DNA of 58,005 bases from Arthrobacter mobilis (GTDB lineage Bacteria; Actinomycetota; Actinomycetes; Actinomycetales; Micrococcaceae). The stretch is from positions 124,360 to 182,364 of the forward strand of contig NZ_JAAZSQ010000007.1 in assembly GCF_012395835.1 (NCBI RefSeq), written 5' to 3'. Under the pieces are notes generated by a model. The model was not told where the DNA came from and searched no databases. It worked only from the letters and a program-made list of their open reading frames with translations. The position numbers and the translations under genes are program-made. Shown here piece by piece: positions 35,931 to 43,894 of the stretch (position 1 is its first letter; every line of letters starts with the position of its first letter).

Positions 35931-37123
35931 CGCTGCTTCTGCACCAGGGAGAAGAAGACCCACTCGGAGTCCTTGGCCAGGCCGGCGAGCATCCGGCCGC
36001 AGGCCTGCAGCACCACGGGCCCGGAGGTCATGTGCTGGGTGCCGGCGTGCATGTCGCGGAAGAAACGCTGCAGGTCGCCCTCGCGCAGGGCAGCGGTGGC
36101 CGCCCACTTGTAGACTGTCATGCAGACCTCGTGCGCGGACCATGTGGCGTTGTTCAGGGCCAGCCGGGTCAGCGTCTCCTGCTCGTCGGAGAGCAGCTCG
36201 CCGCGATCCAAGGCCGCCTCGTTGTCCGCCCAGACGTCCATGACGAACGCGCGGGCCGAGCGCAGGGTTGCCTCGGCCTTGGCGAATTCGGCGGCGAACT
36301 GGTCGGTGTCCACGCTGGCACCGGGGGCGCCGGACTTCTTCTGCGCCAGCACCTTCATCTCGTCCAGCATCCGGCGGCCCACGCCCAAAGCCCAGCCGGC
36401 GTGGTTGATCCCGGACATGTTGGCCAGGCCCATCCGGTAGATCGCGCCGCCGTGCACGCAGTCCTTGGTGGCCACGTTGTAGGTGTAGGCCTCCGGGACG
36501 AAGAGGTCCTCAGTGCTGTAGTCGATGCTGCCGGTGGCCCTCAGGCCCATCACGTCCCAGTTGTCCACGATCTGCGCCTGTTCCTTGGGGAAGGTGAAGA
36601 TCAGCGGCTCGCCGGTTTCCTGGACCAGGGCCGCGGTGTGGATGTGGCTGGCGTGCGGCAGCCCGGAGGCAAAGCTCCAGGACCCGGTGAGCAGATAGCC
36701 GCCGTCGACCTTCTTGGCGGTGCCCAGCCGGGTACCCTGGCCTGCCATCAGGTGGTAGCCGCCGTCGGCGAACAGCTCGGCGGTCGCCTCGGCGCCCTGG
36801 TAGGCGGCGGTGGTGCCGGTGATCATCTGCAGGGCCATGACCGCCCAGCCGGTGGAGGCATCCGCGTAGGCGAGTTTTTCGATCACCTCGATGACCTGCC
36901 GCGGCGAGGCTTCATAGCCGCCCAGATCCCGCGGAATGCCCAGTCGGAAGACGCCCGCGGCGTGCAGGGCCTGTGCCGCGGCCTCGGTCAGGTGGCCGAG
37001 TTTCTCGTTCTGTGCGGCCTGGGACATCAGCAGCGGGGTGATTTCCTCGATCCGCTCCAGCAGGCCGGGAACTTCGGCACTGACGTGCAGTTGCCCGGTG
37101 GTTTCGGAAATGGTTTGGGACAC
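35927..37123 (-). CDS. flavin-dependent monooxygenase, oxygenase component (acyl-CoA dehydrogenase fold)
   Basis: A 398-residue group D flavin monooxygenase, as in HsaA, GraA or p-hydroxyphenylacetate hydroxylase C2. Its ACAD-like fold is marked by LGHLTEAAAQALHAAGVFRLGIPRDLGG, WAVMALQMITGTTAAY, and GSWSFASGLPHASHIHTAAL. It hydroxylates a phenolic ring with reduced flavin from the partner reductase. The GTG at 37123 was chosen because AAGGAG lies 7 bp upstream. The resorcinol hydroxylase GraA, part of a hydroxyquinol pathway, belongs to the same fold, so a second entry to hydroxyquinol is plausible but not proven. Confidence 0.87.
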   Translation of the reverse strand: MSQTISETTGQLHVSAEVPGLLERIEEITPLLMSQAAQNEKLGHLTEAAAQALHAAGVFRLGIPRDLGGYEASPRQVIEVIEKLAYADASTGWAVMALQMITGTTAAYQGAEATAELFADGGYHLMAGQGTRLGTAKKVDGGYLLTGSWSFASGLPHASHIHTAALVQETGEPLIFTFPKEQAQIVDNWDVMGLRATGSIDYSTEDLFVPEAYTYNVATKDCVHGGAIYRMGLANMSGINHAGWALGVGRRMLDEMKVLAQKKSGAPGASVDTDQFAAEFAKAEATLRSARAFVMDVWADNEAALDRGELLSDEQETLTRLALNNATWSAHEVCMTVYKWAATAALREGDLQRFFRDMHAGTQHMTSGPVVLQACGRMLAGLAKDSEWVFFSLVQKQR

Positions 37124-37216
37124 TTCTGTGCTCCTTTGCCCGATGGGTGTGACGTGCATCTCATCGTGGCAGTGGAATGTCCCGTCCGGGGCCGATGGCT
37201 GAAACAGGCAAAATCT

Positions 37217-37233
37217 TTGTCCCGCAGGGACAA
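37217..37233. promoter_or_regulatory. perfect inverted repeat upstream of the two-component monooxygenase
   Basis: Arms TTGTCCC (37217-37223) and GGGACAA (37227-37233) with a 3-bp spacer, 94 bp upstream of the oxygenase start and 22 bp past the AraC stop. It is a candidate operator in the monooxygenase promoter region; which regulator uses it is not known. Confidence 0.45.
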
Positions 37234-37254
37234 GTGCACGGCCAGCCGCATCCG

Positions 37255-38199
37255 TCAATCGGCGCGTGCGTCGCGCGGGGTGCGGCCGTACGCCTGCTTG
37301 AAGGCGCGGGAGAAATGTGCGGCGGAAACGAAGCCGACGGAGGCGGCGATGGCGCCGATCGGTGTGCTGCGCAGCTGCGGGTCGGCCAGCTTATCCGCGG
37401 CGCGGCGCAGCCGGGCGTCCATGATCTCCCGGGTGGCGGTGGTCCCTGCTGCGGCGAAGACGCGCGTCAGGTGGCGGTCACTGATGCCCACGGCGCGGGC
37501 AATCCGGGCCGCGGACAGGTCCGGTTCGTGCAGGTGGCGGCGGATGTAGTCACGGGCACTGGGCAGGTAGCCGGACGTGCCGGCGTGCGTGCCGGTGAGC
37601 AGGTCGAAGAGGTCAAGGGCAGAGTCCTCCACCTGCTGCGGGTCCGGCGGCGGGGCTTGCAGCGCATCGCGGATCGTGCGCACAGCGGCCAGTGCGTGCG
37701 CGGCGAACGGCAGGCCCGGTCCGGGGCGCAGCACGCGCGGCGACGGCAGGCCGGACTGCCCGGTCCGCTCCTCGTACAGTCCGCGGGGAACTTCGAGGAT
37801 CACCTGGCGCATCGACGTCGAAAAGCCGTACATGAACGGCCGGTCCGCGTCGTAGAGGATCGCGTCTCCGGCGCCGAGGACCTCACAGCCGTCGGAGTGG
37901 TAGTAGAAGGCCTGGCCCTCCAGCAGCAGGCAGAGCGGGAGCGTGTCGGCCGGGGTGGAGCGGATGTTCTCCGGGGACCGCTCCACCACGTGGTCGTTGC
38001 CTTTCATCTCGGTGAAGCGCAGGCGGGGCAGGCGCAGGTTGCGTTGCGCAGCCAGGAGCCCTGCGGCGGCCAGGGTGCGGCAGTGCAGGTCGATCAACGA
38101 GCGCTTGTTGTGCTCTTCCCAGAGAGGCAGGCGGTCCTGCCGCGGCACCTGCGTGGTGGAGAAGGCGGTGGCCACGACGGAAGGGGTCCCAAAGCCCAA
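37255..38199 (-). CDS. AraC-family regulator, second paralogue
   Basis: A 314-residue regulator like the one at 24828-25817. The N-terminal domain contains FSTTQVPRQDRLPLWEEHN and ILYDADRPFMYGF. The C-terminal double HTH is IARAVGISDRHLTRVFAAAG and IAASVGFVSAAHFSRAFKQAY (about 245-310). The start is a TTG at 38199, supported by AAGGAG 6 bp upstream and by a length close to the paralogue. The gene is directly upstream of the two-component monooxygenase and likely activates it. Its upstream gap is shared with the phosphoribosyltransferase fusion. Confidence 0.85.
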   Translation of the reverse strand: MGFGTPSVVATAFSTTQVPRQDRLPLWEEHNKRSLIDLHCRTLAAAGLLAAQRNLRLPRLRFTEMKGNDHVVERSPENIRSTPADTLPLCLLLEGQAFYYHSDGCEVLGAGDAILYDADRPFMYGFSTSMRQVILEVPRGLYEERTGQSGLPSPRVLRPGPGLPFAAHALAAVRTIRDALQAPPPDPQQVEDSALDLFDLLTGTHAGTSGYLPSARDYIRRHLHEPDLSAARIARAVGISDRHLTRVFAAAGTTATREIMDARLRRAADKLADPQLRSTPIGAIAASVGFVSAAHFSRAFKQAYGRTPRDARAD

Positions 38200-38460
38200 G
38201 TCCGGCTCCTTCGGCTGACGGTTGAGTTGTCCAACGATACCTGTGATCGCAGCCACAGGGAATGTATGTTGCGGAAGGGTGGAGAGGGGCGCGGAGGTCC
38301 CCAAGCGGATGCCGAGGGCTGCACTTCGGCGTATATCAGGACCCGTTGACATCCCGCCGTACCGGGACAAGGATCGGGTGGAGGACGCGCGAACCATGCC
38401 CGAGCAGCTGACGGCACCTGCGCGTCCGGTGGGCACGTCGTCGGCCGGAAGAGGCGGCAC

Positions 38461-39804
38461 ATGTTCGAGGACCGGGTGGATGCCGGGCGGCAGTTGGCCG
38501 AGCGGCTGGCCTACCTGCGCGGGCAGGATCTCGTGGTGCTGGGGCTGCCGCGCGGCGGCGTGCCGGTGGCCTGGGAGGTGGCGCAGTCCCTGGGGGCCGC
38601 GCTGGATGTGATCGTGGTGCGCAAACTTGGCGTCCCGTACCAGCCGGAAGTGGCCATGGGTGCCATTGGCGAGGACGGCGCCCGGGTGCTGGACCGGCGG
38701 ATCATGTCCCAGGCCCGGGTGGGGGACGACGACGTGCGGCAGGTCGAGGAGCGCGAGCGCGAAACCCTGCGCACCCGGGTGGAGCGGTTCCGGCGCGGCC
38801 GGCCGCGGGTGCCGCTGCAGGGCCGCACGGCCCTGATCGTGGACGACGGGCTGGCCACCGGTTCGACGGCGCGTGCGGCCTGCCAGGTGGCCCGCCACCT
38901 GGGCGCCGCGAAGGTCATCCTGGCGGTGCCGGTGGCTCCCAAGGATGCGCTGCGGGATCTGGAGGGCCCTGATGAAACCGTCTGCCTGAGCACGCCGGCG
39001 CACTTTACCGCGGTCGGCTGCCATTACCGGGACTTCTCTCCGACGTCCGACGACGAGGTGGTGGTCCTGCTCGATGCCGCGGCCAAGCGGTGGGCGGACG
39101 GGGAGCGGGCCGGCAACGCCCCGGATTTCGACGGCGACGTCGAGATTCCGGTGGGCGCGCAGACGGTTGCCGGGCACCTGTACCTGCCGGAGCCGGCCGC
39201 CGGCGTCGTGCTGTTTGCCCACGGCAGCGGCAGCAGCCGCTTCAGCCCGCGCAACCGGTACGTGGCCCAGGTGCTGGAACAGGCGGGCCTGGGCACGCTG
39301 CTGCTGGATTTGCTCACGCCCGAGGAGGAACTGGACCGGGCGAACGTGTTCGACATCGGCCTGCTGGCCGGACGCCTGGCGGCGGCCACCGGCTGGGTGC
39401 TGGAGCGCCCGGACGCGGTCGGCTGCCGGATCGGCTACTTCGGGGCCAGCACGGGAGCCGGCGCCGCGCTGCAGGCGGCCGGGCAGCCCGGGGCACAGGT
39501 CGACGCCGTCGTCTCCCGGGGCGGCCGGCCGGACCTGGCCGGAGACTGGCTGCCGGCGGTCACCGCGCCGACCCTGCTGATTGTGGGCGGGCTGGACACC
39601 CAGGTGCTGGAACTGAACCGGCAGGCCCAGGACCAGCTGCGCTGCCCGAGCGAGCTGGCGGTAGTGCCCGGGGCGACGCATCTGTTCGAGGAGCCCGGGA
39701 CGCTGGCCGAAGCGGCGGCGCTGGCCCGGGACTGGTTCGTCCGCCACCTGCTGCCCGGGACGGCGGCCCGGGACGGTGCCGCGGCGGCCGGAGGAATGCA
39801 GTGA
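38461..39804 (+). CDS. phosphoribosyltransferase-alpha/beta hydrolase fusion
   Basis: A 447-residue fusion. Residues 1-210 are a type I phosphoribosyltransferase with the PRPP loop LIVDDGLATGST (125-136). Residues 225-440 are a dienelactone-hydrolase-like alpha/beta hydrolase with the nucleophile Ser331 in GASTGAGAAL, and likely partners in VGGLDTQV and PGATHLFEE. The combination recurs in actinobacteria and is often next to an erythromycin-esterase-like gene, as here. Neither domain's substrate is known. Its stop overlaps the next start. Confidence 0.85.
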   Translation: MFEDRVDAGRQLAERLAYLRGQDLVVLGLPRGGVPVAWEVAQSLGAALDVIVVRKLGVPYQPEVAMGAIGEDGARVLDRRIMSQARVGDDDVRQVEERERETLRTRVERFRRGRPRVPLQGRTALIVDDGLATGSTARAACQVARHLGAAKVILAVPVAPKDALRDLEGPDETVCLSTPAHFTAVGCHYRDFSPTSDDEVVVLLDAAAKRWADGERAGNAPDFDGDVEIPVGAQTVAGHLYLPEPAAGVVLFAHGSGSSRFSPRNRYVAQVLEQAGLGTLLLDLLTPEEELDRANVFDIGLLAGRLAAATGWVLERPDAVGCRIGYFGASTGAGAALQAAGQPGAQVDAVVSRGGRPDLAGDWLPAVTAPTLLIVGGLDTQVLELNRQAQDQLRCPSELAVVPGATHLFEEPGTLAEAAALARDWFVRHLLPGTAARDGAAAAGGMQ

Positions 39805-41117
39805 ACGTGGGAGAACGCGGGCAGGATCCGGCCGGCGCCGCCGGGCAGATCCGGTCCCTGGCCAGGCCGCTGGCCGGCCCCGGGGACCTGGATCCGCTCA
39901 TCCGGCAGGTGGCGCCGGACCGCTTTGTCTGTATCGGCGAGGCCTCGCACGGCACGCATGAGTACTACCGCTGGCGCGCCCTGCTCAGCCGCCGGCTGAT
40001 CGAGGAGCACGGCTTCCGCTGGGTGGGGGTGGAGGGGGACTGGCCCGACTGCTGGCGGATCAACCGCTGGGTCCGCGGCCAGGAGGAGCAGGACCTGGAC
40101 GTGTACCAGCTGCTGGCCGGCTTCGAGCGCTGGCCCCGGTGGATGTGGGCCAACCGCGAGGTCGCGGAATTCCTGGACTGGCTGCGCCGCTGGAACGCGG
40201 ACCGGCCGGAAGCCGAACGCACCGGATTCTACGGGCTGGACGTGTACTCGCTGTGGGATTCACTGCGGGAGATTATCGGCTGGCTCCAGGCGAACGCGCC
40301 GGAGGCCGTGGAAGCGGCGATGGAGGCCTGGCAGTGCTTCGTCCCGTTCCATGAGGACCCGCACAGCTATGCCTGGAGCACCCGGCTGGTCCCGGACACC
40401 TGCGAGCAGGACGTGGTGGATTTGCTGATGCAGGTGCGCCACCGTGCCGAGGAGCGGGACGACGACGAAGCGGCCTTCAACGCGCTCTGCAATGCCGAGG
40501 CGGCCGCCAACGCCGAAAACTACTACCGCAGCATGGTCCGCGGTGACCGGCAGTCCTGGAACGTGCGCGACGTGCACATGGCGGACACCATCGCCAGGAT
40601 CGCCGAGCACCTCGGGCCCGGTTCCAAGGGACTCGTCTGGGAACACAACACGCACATCGGCGACGCCCGGGCCACCGACATGGCCGACGTCGGCATGGTC
40701 AACGTCGGGCAGCTGGTGCGCCAGCGCCATGCCGAAGATGGAGTGTCGCTCATCGGCTTCGCCGGCGGCCGGGGATCGGTCATCGCGGCGGATTCCTGGG
40801 GTTCGGCCGAGCGGACCATGCCGGTGCCGGCGGCCCGTCCGGGCAGCCACGAGGAGCTGCTCGGGCAGGCGCTGCCCGGGCCGTCCCTGCTCATGTTCGA
40901 CGGGCGCGACGGGCCCTGGCTGTCCGCCTGGCTGGGCCACCGGGCGATCGGCGTGGTCTACGATCCGCGCCGCGATGCGGGCAACTATGTCCCCACGCTC
41001 ATGGGGGAGCGGTACGACGCCCTGATCTGGTTCCCCGATACCCAGGCCCTGCAGCCGCTGCAGCATGAAACCGGAGCCGAAGGCCCGGAACTCGAGACCG
41101 AACCCACCGGCTTCTAG
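39801..41117 (+). CDS. erythromycin-esterase family protein
   Basis: A 438-residue protein of the EreA/EreB superfamily. The N-terminal signature is IGEASHGTHEYY (45-56), and the second histidine cluster is VWEHNTHIGDAR. Members with known activity hydrolyse the macrolide lactone, but most chromosomal actinobacterial copies are not resistance genes. The GTG at 39801 follows GGAGGA and overlaps the fusion-gene stop as GTGA. Coupling to the phosphoribosyltransferase-hydrolase suggests a shared process, perhaps detoxification or nucleotide-linked metabolism. That is speculation. Confidence 0.82.
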   Translation: MNVGERGQDPAGAAGQIRSLARPLAGPGDLDPLIRQVAPDRFVCIGEASHGTHEYYRWRALLSRRLIEEHGFRWVGVEGDWPDCWRINRWVRGQEEQDLDVYQLLAGFERWPRWMWANREVAEFLDWLRRWNADRPEAERTGFYGLDVYSLWDSLREIIGWLQANAPEAVEAAMEAWQCFVPFHEDPHSYAWSTRLVPDTCEQDVVDLLMQVRHRAEERDDDEAAFNALCNAEAAANAENYYRSMVRGDRQSWNVRDVHMADTIARIAEHLGPGSKGLVWEHNTHIGDARATDMADVGMVNVGQLVRQRHAEDGVSLIGFAGGRGSVIAADSWGSAERTMPVPAARPGSHEELLGQALPGPSLLMFDGRDGPWLSAWLGHRAIGVVYDPRRDAGNYVPTLMGERYDALIWFPDTQALQPLQHETGAEGPELETEPTGF

Positions 41118-42340
41118 ATCCGCGGCCGGGCGGCCCAGCGCACCGCCTTCATCGCCAGGTGCAGCTCCAGCCGGATCCTGCCCCGCAGCGGGTCCGCACC
41201 GATGATCGAACGGATCCGGGCCAGCCGGTTGTACACGCTGCTGCGGTGCAGATGCAGGCGGGCGGCCACGTCGGCCACCGAGCCGTCGGTGTCGTAGAGC
41301 AGTTCCAGCACCGGCAGCAGTTCGCCGTTGCGGTCCTGTTCGGCCAGGTCGCCGAAGTACACCGACTCGGCACCGGCCGGACGCCGGGAAGCGGCCAGGA
41401 ACTGGTACACCCCGGTGTTGCGGTAGTCCACCAGCCGGTCGATCCCCGGGTCCACGGCTGCGGCCTGGACGGCGGTCTTGGACTGCGTGTAGGCCTCGGG
41501 CAGGCGCCGCAGGTCGCTGAACGGCTCACTCAGCCCCAGCATGTCCGGTCGCTCCGGATGGCCCCCGCGCAGCGAGATCTCGGTCCCGTAGCGCTTGAGC
41601 ACCGCCTCGTGCTCGGCGCGTCCGGGCAGGTCGCGGAAGAGGATGACGGCGTGCAGCTGTGCGCCGGCGCTGAACAGGGCCGGCCGGATGCCCACGGTGG
41701 CGTGCAGCGCCGCGATGCGCTGCAGCAGCACGCCCGCCTCCGGATCCGCCAGCTCGGCCAGCGCCGTGTCCGGGTCCTCGATCCGTTCCATGATCGTGCC
41801 CACCACCCAGGGCGCCCGCCCATACACCTCCGGCCAGCCTGCCACCGTGTCCACGGCGTCCGAATCCCCGGCGCAAGCGGCCAGGAACAGGGCTTCCCGG
41901 CGCCGCCGGGCTTCGGACTCGGGGGTGTTGGTGTCCAGCAGCAGTTCGGCCAGCTGGTCCAGCCGGCCCCGGATCCCCGGCAGGGCTCCGAGGATGGCGT
42001 CCGGGGATTCCTCGGCGTCGTGGATCACCCACAGATAGCCCACCCGGAACCCGCGCACCAGCAGCGGCACGCAGACCCGGCCGAGCATGCCCAGCTGCTC
42101 GTTGGCCGGGACCACCACCGGGCGCACGGCGGTGGCGATCCCGTGGCTGAGCTGCCAGGCGCTGACATCCGCGGGCACCTTCTTGCTCAGCAGGAAGTTG
42201 ACCCGGACCTGGTCGGCGGTGGACTGGTGGCTGCTGTAGCCGAGCAGGACGCCGTCCACGTCCTCGACCGAGACGCCGTGGCCGAGGGCGCCGGCAATGG
42301 CCTCCACGGACTCCTCGACGTCCGGGTTCCTGATGCTCAT
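41114..42340 (-). CDS. PucR-family regulator, AdeR-like
   Basis: A 408-residue PucR-type regulator with a central GGDEF-like module and a C-terminal HTH_30 (VADVAARLHLHRSSVYNRLARI, about 352-373). The ATG at 42340 has GGAGGAGCGG upstream. It diverges from alanine dehydrogenase over a 344-bp gap. In Bacillus the PucR-family AdeR activates ald, so regulation of the neighbouring ald is the natural reading. Its stop shares the CTAG tetranucleotide (41114-41117) with the convergent esterase gene. Confidence 0.85.
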   Translation of the reverse strand: MSIRNPDVEESVEAIAGALGHGVSVEDVDGVLLGYSSHQSTADQVRVNFLLSKKVPADVSAWQLSHGIATAVRPVVVPANEQLGMLGRVCVPLLVRGFRVGYLWVIHDAEESPDAILGALPGIRGRLDQLAELLLDTNTPESEARRRREALFLAACAGDSDAVDTVAGWPEVYGRAPWVVGTIMERIEDPDTALAELADPEAGVLLQRIAALHATVGIRPALFSAGAQLHAVILFRDLPGRAEHEAVLKRYGTEISLRGGHPERPDMLGLSEPFSDLRRLPEAYTQSKTAVQAAAVDPGIDRLVDYRNTGVYQFLAASRRPAGAESVYFGDLAEQDRNGELLPVLELLYDTDGSVADVAARLHLHRSSVYNRLARIRSIIGADPLRGRIRLELHLAMKAVRWAARPRI

Positions 42341-42404
42341 CCGCTCCTCCACCCGCTGCGCTTCCCGGTCCCACTGTAAGACAGCGGGCGACAGTTGCCG
42401 AGCC

Positions 42405-42430
42405 GGGACTCGACATTTGTCGACTGTCCC
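42405..42430. promoter_or_regulatory. candidate PucR/AdeR operator in the ald control region
   Basis: The repeat pairs GGGAC..CGACA (42405-42415) with TGTCG..GTCCC (42418-42430) around TT; a 2-base bulge sits in one arm. The inner CGACATTTGTCG is itself a perfect inverted repeat. It is 65 bp upstream of the pucR start and about 255 bp upstream of ald. The rest of the 344-bp gap holds no gene I can support. Confidence 0.5.
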
Positions 42431-42684
42431 CGCCACAGGCTCTGTGGTAGCAGTCACACTGCTGAAGTGCAGGGCCCGTGGGCCGGCGGCCCCGGGGTTC
42501 CGCGCGGCGGCGCGGATTCCAGGCCCTTCCCGGCACGACGGCGCGGCGCGGCGCCGGCCACGCCGGCCGCCGCCGTCGTACCTACCCTCCGGCAGGCGCC
42601 GGAAGGGCCGCCAAAACCCGCTCTTACAGTTGAATTACCGCCGGTTCCGGCGCCGCTATCGATCCCACCTCCAGGAGTCCTCCC

Positions 42685-43806
42685 GTGATTATTGGTGTTC
42701 CCAAGGAAGTCAAGAACAATGAGTTCCGCGTGGCCATCACGGCCGCCGGTGTGCACGAGCTGCGCGGCCGCGGCCACACCGTCCTGGTCGAGGCCGGCGC
42801 CGGTGCCGGCTCCGGGATTTCGGACCAGGAGTACACCGCCGCCGGCGCCGAAATCGTCGCCACCGCCGATGAGGCCTGGGCCCGCGCGGACATGGTGCTG
42901 AAGGTCAAGGAACCCGTCGCCTCCGAATACCGGCATTTCCGGGCCGGCCTGGTGCTGTTCACCTACCTGCACCTGGCCGCCGAGCCGGAGCTGACCCGCG
43001 CCCTGCTCGAGTCCAGGGTCACCGCCATCGCCTACGAGACGGTCCAGACTCCCAACGGCGCCCTGCCGCTGCTGGCCCCGATGAGCGAGGTCGCCGGGCG
43101 CCTGTCCGTGCAGGTCGGCGCCAACGCCCTGACCAAGCCGGCCGGCGGCCCCGGCATCCTCCTGGGCGGGGTCCCGGGCGTCCGCCCGGCGAAGGTGACC
43201 GTGCTGGGCGCCGGGGTGGCCGGCACCAACGCCGCGGCCATGGCGCTGGGCCTGGGCGCGGACGTGACCATCCTGGACATCAACATCCACCGGCTGCGCG
43301 AGCTGGACGCCCAGTACGCCGGCCGGCTGAAGACGGTGGCCTCCAACAGCCTGGAGATCGAGCGCTCCGTGGTCGAGGCGGACCTGGTCATCGGCTCCGT
43401 GCTGATCCCCGGCGCCAAGGCCCCGAAGCTGGTCACCAACGAGCTGGTGGCGAGGATGAAGCCCGGGTCCGTGCTGGTGGACATCGCCGTGGACCAGGGC
43501 GGCTGTTTTGCCGATTCCCGCCCCACCACCCACGAGGACCCGACGTTCACCGTCCACAATTCGCTGTTCTACTGCGTGGCCAACATGCCCGGCGCGGTCC
43601 CGAACACCTCCACCTACGCGCTGACCAATGTCACCCTGCGCTACGCGGTGGCGCTGGCGGACCTCGGGGTGCAGGCCGCCCTGGCCAAGGACCACGCCCT
43701 GGCCGCGGGCCTGAACATCGCCGCCGGACGCGTCATGCACCGCTCGGTCGCCGAGGCCTTCGGCCTGGAACTGGCCGAAGGCCTGCCGGAGCTCGTCAAC
43801 GCCTGA
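42685..43806 (+). CDS. ald: alanine dehydrogenase
   Basis: A 373-residue NAD-dependent alanine dehydrogenase, which interconverts L-alanine with pyruvate and ammonia. It shows the N-terminal MIIGVPKEVKNNEFRVA (lysine and arginine for the substrate), YLHLAAEPELTRAL, the catalytic-type His in TYLHL, the Rossmann motif VLGAGVAGTNAA, and the CVANMPGAVPNTSTYAL signature. Length is normal. CAGGAG precedes the ATG. A strong terminator follows. The divergent PucR gene suggests induction by alanine. Confidence 0.95.
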   Translation: MIIGVPKEVKNNEFRVAITAAGVHELRGRGHTVLVEAGAGAGSGISDQEYTAAGAEIVATADEAWARADMVLKVKEPVASEYRHFRAGLVLFTYLHLAAEPELTRALLESRVTAIAYETVQTPNGALPLLAPMSEVAGRLSVQVGANALTKPAGGPGILLGGVPGVRPAKVTVLGAGVAGTNAAAMALGLGADVTILDINIHRLRELDAQYAGRLKTVASNSLEIERSVVEADLVIGSVLIPGAKAPKLVTNELVARMKPGSVLVDIAVDQGGCFADSRPTTHEDPTFTVHNSLFYCVANMPGAVPNTSTYALTNVTLRYAVALADLGVQAALAKDHALAAGLNIAAGRVMHRSVAEAFGLELAEGLPELVNA

Positions 43807-43842
43807 ACAGCCGCAGGTCTGCGAACCGACGATTAAAACCGC

Positions 43843-43878
43843 GGGGCGGGTGCCCGGGAATTTCCCGGCACCCGCCCC
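43843..43878. terminator. bidirectional terminator after ald
   Basis: Arms 43843-43860 and 43862-43878 give a 17-bp stem with one bulged G and almost no loop. It lies between the convergent ald and MFS genes; an AAAA run precedes it on the plus strand, which becomes a U run for the leftward gene. Confidence 0.75.
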
Positions 43879-43894
43879 ACGGTCCTGGAGCGTC

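Noticed and set aside
38200-39747. The possible N-terminal extension of the second AraC gene to more than 800 residues
   Set aside because: The extra part is antisense to the phosphoribosyltransferase fusion. A TTG with AAGGAG at the right distance gives a protein of the same length as its paralogue.
39801-41117. A macrolide resistance gene
   Set aside because: The family match is real, but most chromosomal copies in actinobacteria are not known to inactivate macrolides, and no mobile or resistance context surrounds it.
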